Positions 18,169 through 26,900 of a DNA stretch of 59,996 bases are shown in pieces. The notes beneath the pieces are model-generated. The model was given only the letters and a program-made list of their open reading frames with translations. It was not told where the DNA came from and searched no databases. Source of the DNA: an uncultured Clostridia bacterium (GTDB taxonomy: Bacteria > Bacillota > Clostridia > Christensenellales > DTU072); the NCBI GenBank assembly GCA_944349655.1, contig CALVNL010000006.1, positions 1 to 59,996 on the forward strand, read 5' to 3'. The translations under genes were made by a program, and so were the position numbers. The stretch's first letter is position 1. Each line of letters opens with the position of its first letter.

Positions 18169-19872
18169 TTATTTCCGCATAGCTTCGATTTTGCCTTTGA
18201 GTACGGCGTAATTTTTAGCTCCTTCGGCGGCTTTATGCGCGGCTTCTTCCGCCCATTTTGCGCGGTTAGCTTTTTTGGCTTCTTTTTTAGCCGCTTTTTT
18301 GGCTTCTTCTTTGGCTTTGTTTTCTTCCAGAATTACTCTTACGGGCTTAACCCCTTCCACCATCTTGAACACGTCCTCGAACTTGTTGAGGGCTTCGTCG
18401 ATGACTTCGTCGGTGTCGGCAAGAGAGGTGTAAAGACGGCTTCCGGCAAGGGTAACGATGCCCTTGGACATATATGCCGCTCCCATATGTTCCATAGCCT
18501 CTTTTCTGAGCATAATTTCGGGTTTCTTTTTGAGAATACCCACCAAGGACTTGAGAAGGCTTAAGCTGGAGAAATCGTAGCTCATCGCGCCCGTACATTC
18601 GAGGTGAACTATGCTGCCCTGGTTGTAAACAACGTACGGAAGGGCGTATTTTTCCACCAGAAGCTGCAGTCCGTCGGCAAGTCTGTCGCCTGCTCTGCCC
18701 GCTTTGGCGCAAGCGTCGGTAGCGGCGATTTCCTTGATGGCGCAGTAACCGGCAAAAGCCGAAAGAGGATTGGCGGCGAGCGTTCCGCCGACATACGCTC
18801 TCTTCATACCGGTAGCAACTCCCGCAGCCATACAATCGACGTATTCCTTCTTGCCGCCTACGCCGCCTGCCGCAGGATATCCGCCCGCGACGATTTTTCC
18901 GAAAATGGTAAGATCGGGCACCACGTCGAAGAACCCTTGCGCTCCGCCGAGACCCACTCTGAAACCGGTCACGACTTCGTCGAAAATAAACAAGCATCCG
19001 TACTTGTCGCACAACGCTCTTACCGCCTGATTGTAGAGATAATCCACGGGTCTGGTACCGCTTTCGGGTCCTACGGGTTCGACGATTATCGCCGCCGTGC
19101 CGCCTTTGGCTTCGTTGCGTTTAAGGACGGTTTCCAGCATATCGAGGTCGTTGGGTTTTACTTCGTCCACCAGTTTGAAACAGGTGTTGGGGATCCCGTG
19201 GCTTTCCAGGTACTGCCTCGTCCCGGGTATCTTCAATCCGTAAACCATCTGATCCGACCAGCCGTGATAAGCTCCGCCCACCTTTATGACGCGTTTCTTT
19301 CTCGTGGCGCAACGGGCTACTCTGATCGCCGCCATTACGCTTTCGGTTCCGCTGCCCAACATACGGAATTTTTCCACGTTGGGCATATGTTTGTTGATTT
19401 CTTTGGCGATAAGCAATTCCGCTTCGTGGAAAAGCCCTGTCACCGGTCCGCAATCGTTCAGTAGTTCGAAAACCTGTTCCCTTACTTTGGGATAATTGCT
19501 TCCCAGAATAGTCGGTCCGCCCGCCTGAAGGAAATCCACGTACTTGTTTCCGTCGATATCGTACAGATACGCCCCTTCGGCTTTGGTAATGCACATGGGG
19601 AAGGGATAGTTGAACGCTAAGTTGTGCTGCACTCCGCCGGGTATGTAGTTTTTCGCTTCGGCGGTGATTGCTTTGGATTTAGCGCATTTTTCATCGTAAA
19701 ACTTCAATATTTCCTGCAATGCCGAAGGCGAAACGTCATAGATTGTCTGATTGCGAAGATTTTCCAGTCTTTCGTTGATTCTGTCGGCTTTTTCCCAACG
19801 AGTAACGCCGTAGCCTTCTTTTACCGGGATTTTCTCCCAACGACTTTCGTCGTAAATAAGTGATTTGGTCAT
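18169..19872 (-). CDS. Class III (GSA-aminomutase-type) PLP aminotransferase with both-end extensions
   Basis: The 567-residue protein contains a complete class III fold. It has the IPGGVQHN and GAYLYDIDGNKYVDF blocks, GSGTESVMAAIRVAR, GGAYHGWSD, the Asp that holds the pyridine ring in LFIFDEVVTGFR, and the probable Schiff-base Lys in DLTIFGKIVAGGYPAAG. The layout is that of glutamate-1-semialdehyde 2,1-aminomutase (about 430 residues). It has about 75 extra N-terminal residues and a C-terminal tail of about 60 residues that is mostly Lys, Ala and Glu. No haem genes are near. The operon with a sugar kinase and aldolases suggests action on an amino sugar or on an aldehyde released by the aldolase. 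Substrate unknown. Confidence 0.85.
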   Translation of the reverse strand: MTKSLIYDESRWEKIPVKEGYGVTRWEKADRINERLENLRNQTIYDVSPSALQEILKFYDEKCAKSKAITAEAKNYIPGGVQHNLAFNYPFPMCITKAEGAYLYDIDGNKYVDFLQAGGPTILGSNYPKVREQVFELLNDCGPVTGLFHEAELLIAKEINKHMPNVEKFRMLGSGTESVMAAIRVARCATRKKRVIKVGGAYHGWSDQMVYGLKIPGTRQYLESHGIPNTCFKLVDEVKPNDLDMLETVLKRNEAKGGTAAIIVEPVGPESGTRPVDYLYNQAVRALCDKYGCLFIFDEVVTGFRVGLGGAQGFFDVVPDLTIFGKIVAGGYPAAGGVGGKKEYVDCMAAGVATGMKRAYVGGTLAANPLSAFAGYCAIKEIAATDACAKAGRAGDRLADGLQLLVEKYALPYVVYNQGSIVHLECTGAMSYDFSSLSLLKSLVGILKKKPEIMLRKEAMEHMGAAYMSKGIVTLAGSRLYTSLADTDEVIDEALNKFEDVFKMVEGVKPVRVILEENKAKEEAKKAAKKEAKKANRAKWAEEAAHKAAEGAKNYAVLKGKIEAMRK

Positions 19873-19906
19873 TTATCATTTCCTCCAAAGAGTTATTTTT
19901 CGATTT

Positions 19907-22525
19907 TTATTCCACCGTCACTATGACCGTGAAAACGGAATTATATTCGTCGGGAGCGATATACGTCACCTTTCCGACTATAGCCGACTCGGTCAACGCC
20001 GCGCCCAAGTCTTCGACAAAACCTTTTGCGGGGACGTATGCCAGTTCAAAATCCATACTCTGCGTCCCGTATGTTTCGGTCTGCGCAGCCAAAAATTCCA
20101 TTGCGATAATCAATGCGTCATACGACGTTATTTTGAAATAATATTCTTTCCCGTCGAAGGCGAAGGTTTCCTTTCCGTAATAGTCGTAATCTTTATCCGC
20201 AACGAGTTCCGTCCCGTCGTAGGCCGTGTTGTATTTTGCCATTTCCTCGTCGCCGATAAGGAACATAGCGTGGGAAAGAATTTCCTTTTCCGCGCCGGTT
20301 ATGACGACGTTTCCGCCCGTTGCGTCCGCAACGTACCACTTGCCGTCCAGTAAAACCTTGTTCCAGGCGTGATTGACGCCGTCGAGACTTTGCCCTTTGA
20401 TTTGCACGCAGGGGATACCTTCTATTCCGCAGAGAAGCACCATAGCTTTACTGATACCGTCGCAGACTGCCCTGTTGTCGAGGAATACTCCTTCGAGGTA
20501 AAAACCTTTATATCCGCTGACTCCGTCGGGATCTCTTCGGTAAATATTCCACAGTTCGGTGTCGTAAACGACGTTGAGTATCAGCCAGTCGTAGATAGCG
20601 TGGACCTTTTCGTAATCGCTCATCGAGTCGTCGGCTATTTCTCGCAAAACGTCCTTTGCGGCAAGGTAAACGGCTTCGGCGCTACTTCCCGTTTCGGGCA
20701 GAGGACGGTATCCTTTTTCCACGGCGTAGAAGAGCTGTTCGGAGTCGGAAACAATGAAGGTATTCTTGACGTAATTGATATAAAAATCGTCAAAATCGTC
20801 GCTTCTTACCTTTTGATAGGGTTCGTGTCCGTAATAGGCGTACTGGGTCTGAAGGTCGGCGGTTTCTTCTGCGGTCGGTACCGAATAGGTAAAGTCCGCA
20901 ACGACGTCGTTGCCCGTTCCCGTATAGCTTACCGTAAGCCCCACCACGGGTACGGTAAGTTTGTCGAGAACGCCTTTCAGATCTTCGTTAAGGTTAAAGT
21001 CTCGGTCGGTTACCGTAAACTCCAGCCTGCCCTCTCTGCGAATGACCGCCCAGTCGAAATATGCAGGCAAATCGGCTAAAGCTATCTTCTGTCCGACGGC
21101 AAGATATTCTCCGTCCAACGGGTCGGAAACTTCGGCTACTTCGTAAAGAGCGTAAAGGGTCTTGTTTCCGTAGGTACCAGAAGGAATATCGTCTATCTTT
21201 TCGATATAATTTTCGTCGGCGTACCACCCTGCGAAACGGTATCCGTAAGGGGCTGCGGCGTCCTTTAACGTCAGTCCCTCGGACGAAGTGTAGGTTGCGG
21301 GATTGTCGTGGGTTCCCTTCCCGACGAAATACGTTACGTTATAAACCGACGAAATATATTTTGCGTAAACCGTTTCGTCCTTGAGAACGGGACGGTTGAA
21401 ATCGAATAATATTGTAAAATCTTTGTCGGAATACCAGTTTTCGAATTCGTATCCGGGAATTTCTATCGGTTCGAAATAAGCCGTATCGCCTTTGGAAACC
21501 GATTCTTGTCGTTCGCTTTGGTCGGGGAATATGACTTTAACGGTAAAGACGACGTTTTCGTAACGGGTGACGGTAAGCGAAAAAGTCCTCTCTTCGCCGT
21601 AGGCCGACACGACTGCGGTGAAAGCGTTGTCGCCTTCGATTAACGCCACCGCATCGACGACGGAGGCGCCGTTTGCGTCGTAAACGGTTATTTCTCCGCT
21701 TCCCAACGTGGAAAGTCTGTCGTATATATCGATAAGGTTATCCGAATACGGCACGCCTATATTGACGGAAAACCCGTTAACCGTTCCTCCCGACACGGAC
21801 AGACCGATAAACCTCGCCTTAAAAGTTCTGTCGCCCGTACTGCCCGCGGGAATTTCGGTGACGGACTCCCCGTTTTCGTCTTCCCAACCCAGGAACTCGT
21901 ACCCGTCTTTAATCCTCGCAGGATCTGCAAGAGTCACCTTGTCTTCCACCGTATAAGTAAATTCGGTGTTAACGCCGTATTCGGCAAGGTCGGAAAGATT
22001 ATAGCTTAAGGTATAAACTTCCGCCGTCCATTTCGCATAAAAAACCGCGTCCTCGGTATATTTTACCGTAAAATCCGCTTTGGTTTTCAGAGAATTGTCG
22101 GTAAACCATCCTCCGAAAACATAGCCCGTGCGCTTCTTTGACGGAGGGGTGAAAATACCTTCCTTTGCGGCAGTTTTCACTTCTTCCGTCCAGGAACCGA
22201 AAACAAAAGTAGCCACCGGAGTTTTTTCCGTCCAAAGCGCGTAAAGCGTTATGTCTGAAGTTATCGCTTTGCCGAAATCGGGCGTCTTTGTGCACTCTTT
22301 GTCGGTAAACCATCCTCCGAAAACGTAGCCTTCCTTGGAAGGAATTTCCGTCGGGAGCACCAAAACGCCGTCGTCGATAAAGTCCTGCGCCCTGACACCG
22401 GTGCCGCCGTTAAGCTCCAGCGTTACGGTAAAAGTCTCTGCGTTGCCTCCTACGCAACCCGCCGTCAACGCCGCAAGCAAAACCGCCGCGATAAACGCAA
22501 CGACAAATTTTGTTCCCTTATTCAT
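19907..22525 (-). CDS. Surface lipoprotein with InlB-type repeats and transglutaminase-like domain
   Basis: The ATG at 22525 (MNKGTKF) was chosen because GGAGAAG lies 9 bases upstream; an in-frame ATG at 22549 has a poorer site. The 872-residue protein has a signal peptide ending in the lipobox LTAGC. Several InlB B-type (Listeria-Bacteroides) repeats follow, recognisable by GYVFGGWFTD, GYEFLGWED, GYEFENWYSD and GYRFAGWYAD. The C-terminal third is a transglutaminase/CEP1-like domain with a Cys-His-Asp triad at about C688 (NRAVCDG), H719 (VNHAWN) and D734 (VADATGG). Such domains are cysteine proteases or crosslinkers outside the cell. The start MNKG and early sequence resemble the giant lipoprotein. 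It ends 34 bases before the aminotransferase gene. Confidence 0.88.
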   Translation of the reverse strand: MNKGTKFVVAFIAAVLLAALTAGCVGGNAETFTVTLELNGGTGVRAQDFIDDGVLVLPTEIPSKEGYVFGGWFTDKECTKTPDFGKAITSDITLYALWTEKTPVATFVFGSWTEEVKTAAKEGIFTPPSKKRTGYVFGGWFTDNSLKTKADFTVKYTEDAVFYAKWTAEVYTLSYNLSDLAEYGVNTEFTYTVEDKVTLADPARIKDGYEFLGWEDENGESVTEIPAGSTGDRTFKARFIGLSVSGGTVNGFSVNIGVPYSDNLIDIYDRLSTLGSGEITVYDANGASVVDAVALIEGDNAFTAVVSAYGEERTFSLTVTRYENVVFTVKVIFPDQSERQESVSKGDTAYFEPIEIPGYEFENWYSDKDFTILFDFNRPVLKDETVYAKYISSVYNVTYFVGKGTHDNPATYTSSEGLTLKDAAAPYGYRFAGWYADENYIEKIDDIPSGTYGNKTLYALYEVAEVSDPLDGEYLAVGQKIALADLPAYFDWAVIRREGRLEFTVTDRDFNLNEDLKGVLDKLTVPVVGLTVSYTGTGNDVVADFTYSVPTAEETADLQTQYAYYGHEPYQKVRSDDFDDFYINYVKNTFIVSDSEQLFYAVEKGYRPLPETGSSAEAVYLAAKDVLREIADDSMSDYEKVHAIYDWLILNVVYDTELWNIYRRDPDGVSGYKGFYLEGVFLDNRAVCDGISKAMVLLCGIEGIPCVQIKGQSLDGVNHAWNKVLLDGKWYVADATGGNVVITGAEKEILSHAMFLIGDEEMAKYNTAYDGTELVADKDYDYYGKETFAFDGKEYYFKITSYDALIIAMEFLAAQTETYGTQSMDFELAYVPAKGFVEDLGAALTESAIVGKVTYIAPDEYNSVFTVIVTVE

Positions 22526-22567
22526 AACTTTTTTCTTCTCCACGGACATATTCGGTTTTCCCTGTCG

Positions 22568-22591
22568 GGCAAAGAAAGATTTTTCTTTGCC
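22568..22591. repeat. Inverted repeat between rmuC and the InlB-repeat lipoprotein gene
   Basis: A perfect 10-bp inverted repeat (ggcaaagaaa with tttctttgcc) around a 4-base loop sits 9 bases after the rmuC stop. Neither side has a run of T, so it is not a standard terminator. It may be an RNA-stability hairpin that tunes read-through. Confidence 0.5.
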
Positions 22592-22599
22592 GCGAATAT

Positions 22600-23781
22600 T
22601 TATTCCTCTGCTTCGGGCAGAGGTAAAGTTTCTACTTTGTTAAGTTTTTTCATAATGATGGAAGTACGTTTGGTAGCGTCCTCCAGCGTTCTTCCCGCGC
22701 CTTCCACCTGTCTTTGAGCCTGGTCGAGATTGGATACGAACTTTTCGAAATCCTTCCGAAACGCCGCCAACAGGTCGAAAACTTCCTTACTCGAACGTTG
22801 TATTGCAAGGGTGCGGAACCCGAGTTGCAGACTGTTAAGTATGGCGCTTATCGTGGTCGGTCCGCAGGGAACGACTTTGTAGCGGGACTGAAGTTCCTCT
22901 ATAAGTCCCGGGTTGCGGATAACTTCGGCGTACAGCCCTTCTATGGGCAGGTACATCAACGCAAAATCGGTGGTAAGCGGAGGATTGAGGTATTTTTCCT
23001 TAATGGACTTTGCCTGCGTTTTTATGGCGTTTTCCAACCCCTTTACCGCTTCCTGCATAGCGACTACGTTGCCCGATTCCGAACTGTCCACCAGTCTCTG
23101 ATAGTCCTCCAACGGGAATTTCACGTCTATGGGAAGATAAACTTTTCCCTCGCTCTTTCCCGGTAAAACCACGGCAAAATCCACCGCTTCGCCGTTTCTT
23201 TTTCCGCTGACGTTTTTCTGAATCACGTATTGCTCTCTGGTCAGTATCCCGTCCAGAAGATTTTCCAGACTGACTTCTCCCCAGATACCCCTCGTTTTGA
23301 CGTTGGACAATACCTTCCGTAGGTCCGTCACTCCGTTGTTGAGAGATTGCATTTCTCCCAAACCTTTGTTTACCGCGTCCAACCTTTCGTTGATGGCGTT
23401 GAAGGTGGAACTGAGTCGCTCGCCCAACGTTTCGGTAAGTTTCTGTTCCACCACGTTTCGCATTGCGCCGAGTTGTTTTTCGTTATCTTCTCGGACGTCT
23501 TTCAGGCTTTTCTCCATATTAAACCTGATTTCCGAAAGATTTTTGTCTAAGGTTGCGTTGACTTCGGCAATGCGGGTCTCGTTGGTTTTCCGCATAATAT
23601 CCACGTTTCCCACCACGGCGTCGAGAGTGGTCTTAATCCCCCCTATGAGCGCCGTGTTGGAAACGCTCATGGCTGTGGTTATCGCTTCTCTCCCCGCCCT
23701 GTTGGCTTGTTCTGCTTCTTCCAGTTTTTTCAGTATCTCTTCCTGTCTTCTTAATACCTTCTTCCGAAATCCGAAACACAT
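22600..23781 (-). CDS. rmuC: DNA recombination protein RmuC family
   Basis: The 393-residue protein has the RmuC core. A long coiled coil (about residues 10-155) is followed by the nuclease-like domain with TRGIWGEVSLENLLD, YLPIDVKFPLEDYQRLV, PLTTDFALMYLPIEGLYAEV and PTTISAILNSLQLGFRTLAIQ. RmuC limits DNA inversions and affects genome stability. The start at 23781 (MCFGFRKKV) follows AAAGGAAACG; an ORF extension to 23862 is possible but has no support. Most RmuC proteins begin with a membrane segment; this one lacks it and has a basic start instead. It is transcribed after the 1998-residue surface protein gene. Confidence 0.9.
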   Translation of the reverse strand: MCFGFRKKVLRRQEEILKKLEEAEQANRAGREAITTAMSVSNTALIGGIKTTLDAVVGNVDIMRKTNETRIAEVNATLDKNLSEIRFNMEKSLKDVREDNEKQLGAMRNVVEQKLTETLGERLSSTFNAINERLDAVNKGLGEMQSLNNGVTDLRKVLSNVKTRGIWGEVSLENLLDGILTREQYVIQKNVSGKRNGEAVDFAVVLPGKSEGKVYLPIDVKFPLEDYQRLVDSSESGNVVAMQEAVKGLENAIKTQAKSIKEKYLNPPLTTDFALMYLPIEGLYAEVIRNPGLIEELQSRYKVVPCGPTTISAILNSLQLGFRTLAIQRSSKEVFDLLAAFRKDFEKFVSNLDQAQRQVEGAGRTLEDATKRTSIIMKKLNKVETLPLPEAEE

Positions 23782-23855
23782 ATATCGTTCGTTTCCTTTA
23801 TCCTTATAATAATAAAACACGCCGTCCCTCAACGGCTGCGCTTTCCTCTGTGACC

Positions 23856-23883
23856 GCCGCACGCAGAAATGCCTGCGTGCGGC
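23856..23883. repeat. GC-rich inverted repeat between the giant surface gene and rmuC
   Basis: A perfect 11-bp stem (gccgcacgcag with ctgcgtgcggc) with a 6-base loop lies 18 bases after the stop of the 1998-residue gene. There is no T run on either strand. It could attenuate transcription or stabilise the 3' end of the long message. Confidence 0.5.
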
Positions 23884-23900
23884 TGCACCCTAAAACGTTT

Positions 23901-26900
23901 TTAATAAGGTTTGCGCTGTTCCCTGACTCTGTCTTCGGGATTGAGCGGATTTTCTCTCGGCACGGTGTTCCCCTTGGGAATGTTCTGTATGCCTCGGCGG
24001 TAAATGCCGCTCTTGTATGCCCTGTTGTAGGTGTTCAGGAACCTCTTGTGGCGTATTCCTGCAATTATTACCACGATTATTATTACTACGAGAAGACTTC
24101 CGCCGATTATGGCAAGCGTACGTATCATCTCCACGTCGAGATCCAACCCGAGGAAAGTTCCGTACGTTTCTTCGGTATTTACGTTAGCCTGAATATTTGC
24201 TTTTGCGGCAAGTACGAAAGTGGACAGTTCGTCGCTGGTGAACGTAACGCTCTTGCCGTCGCCTTCTATCTTCATTCCCTCTATGGGCGTAACGGTGCCG
24301 TCGGCTCCCAGTTTATATACGGCAAATCTGATATATTGACGGTAGTCTTCGGGTATGGGCAGATTGACTATAATGTCGCCCGTCGCCGTCTGACTAGCCG
24401 CGCCCGTGAGGCTGACTCTGTAAATGGATATAACCGCCCTTGCGTCGTCCTCGGTCGTTGCGCTGAAAAGCGCGCTTTGAGCATTGGTAAAATATTCGGA
24501 ATCGCTGCTGAAAGTCTCCACCTTGATCTTCGCCCCGGGAGCAAATTGCGCGTCCAGATTGACGCCGGTTTCTTCGTCGGAAAGAAGGAGAATTTCGCAA
24601 CGTTTCTTCAACGCTAAAAGTTTGGTGTAAAGATTGGTGGTGAAACAGGATTTCTGATCGGTGGTCATATCGTTATAGGCGTCGTAAACACGCAATACGT
24701 CGTTATAGTCGCCTGCTTCCGCCATATTGATGGCAGGAAGTTTCTTCACGCTGTCTTCCACCGCATAAACCATATCCATTTCTTTTTGCAAAGACTCAAA
24801 CACAACCAAAAGATTCTCGAAATAACCGTAATACTTACTGCTTGCGTCGCCCTTTATGGCGTCCTGTATCCACGCCTGCCCGTATAAAGCGTAATTGTTG
24901 TAGGTTTCCAGATATTCGTACATTTCAGGGTAATCGCTCTTAAGTTCGAAACTCGTCCTCTGGGACAATCTTTCAAGATACGCTCTGTAGGTTTCGATTT
25001 CGTTTTCCAAGGTAGTAATACGGTCTTTCAGACGGGAAATGAGGTTTCTGAAATATACCACCCTGCTCGGTTCCATATAACTTTCGGCGGCGTTGAGGTC
25101 CTCTTCGTATTTCTCCACGGTGCGGCGGTCTGCGTCGCTCAGCGTGACGTTGTTGACGTCCAGCGCAAAAGGATGAATATACAATTCGAAGGTAGCGGTG
25201 TTGCCGGCGTAGTCCTTTACGTAAATCTTGACGTAACCGCGGTACTCTTCGTTGTTGTTTGCCGGGTCGTAACGGGTGCTGTTGTCCACGCTGCTGGTGG
25301 AAAGGATGTATCCCGTCGGGTCGAGGGCAAATCCTCTGGTTTCGCCCTTAACCGTGATATACTCGCATATTTCGATATTTTCTTCCTCTATATAAACCTG
25401 CAGGTCGATATAGTGGATTTCATTTTCCACAACCTGTATTTCTTCGCTGTTCTTGAACTTGATAACGGGCGGAATGGTGTCTATGTTTACCTGGAAAACT
25501 TCGGTATGCGTAAGTCCCGCGTCGGTGGTCGCCGTAACGGTAAGGGTACATATTTTGTCGTATGTGAGGTTGCCTTCCGGCCAGTTTCCGGTAGCGCCCG
25601 TAGTGGACTCGAGGTCTGTATAGACGTAAGTATAAGTTACTCCCGAGACGTTTTTATGGTTTGCGTCGGCGGCTTTGGTTATCGTCACCTGTTTATAGTT
25701 AGTCCACTCGCCGCTGGAGATTACTCTGCTCTGACTGGAATCGTCGTTGCTGGCGAGTCCCGTCAAGGAAAATACAGGCACCACCTGATCGACTTTTATA
25801 CGTACGGTCTCTTCGGTATATTTATCGCTGTCCGCTCTGCTGGTGGCTCTGATAGTAACCAAAGCGTCCCTGTTGCGGTCGAAACCGTCCAGTCTGTCGG
25901 TGGTAAATCCCGTCAATGCGGGCGTTTCCCTGAAGGGAGTGCTGTAAAGTCCGGTATCGGTACTGTAGGTTATCTGATACTCCAGCTTGTAACCGCTGGC
26001 GTTTACCGTAGTCATTTCGATATTTATGGTTACGGGTATATTGGACCAGTTTGCCGCGCTTTCGCTGCTCAAATTGTCATCCCCGCCGTTATACGGCACG
26101 CCGTTTACGGTAGTGGTAATTTCGAAAGTCGGTTTCGCCGTGTCTATCGCAATATAAATCTTCTGATCGAAAATATATTCCGCCCCCGCCTTGTTGACGG
26201 CTTTGAAGGTAAAAGCGCTGTTGACGCCCTCGGGGAAAACTTCGCCGTTAAAGACAAGCTCTACCGCGTTAGCTTCGCCGGGTTGGAAAAATTCCGTTCC
26301 GCCCTGGACGTAAAGCGCCCAGGTCTTGCCGTCGTCTATGGAATAGTAATACCTTACCAAAGTATTGGAAGAAGTGGCGTAAAGGGTTATTTTCGCGTTT
26401 TCCTTCCAGATATAAGCGTACATATTGAGAGACTGATCGAAATACCCTCCGTCGTTGGGGTTATAACTGAGGTTTCCTCCCATCGCCGAGGTATCCACCA
26501 CGAATTTATACAAAACGGTATATTGTCCGTCCGCTACGCCTTCGGTATAATTCCCGAGTTCGTTGACGATATAGAAAATATAATAAAAAGTAGCGTTTTC
26601 GGCGGGAATGACCAGGTCGGAAGTAAGTTTCGTCCAACCGTTGAGGTTGTCGGAGGTGGGGTTGTCGCGCGGATAGGAAACGTCGTCTTCTCCGCTCATT
26701 GCGTAATAATAATAGCTTATCGCGGATCTGTCGGAGAATTGTTTGGGCGACAACGTGAGCGCGTCCTTGGTGTAATAGGTAATCGTGCGCTTACCGTCGA
26801 GATTGGACTCTTCGTTTATTCCGCTGGAAGTTATTATCATATCCGAAGTATCGGGCGTGGTGCGGTCTATTCTCATCAAACGAATGACGTCGCCGGCGGT

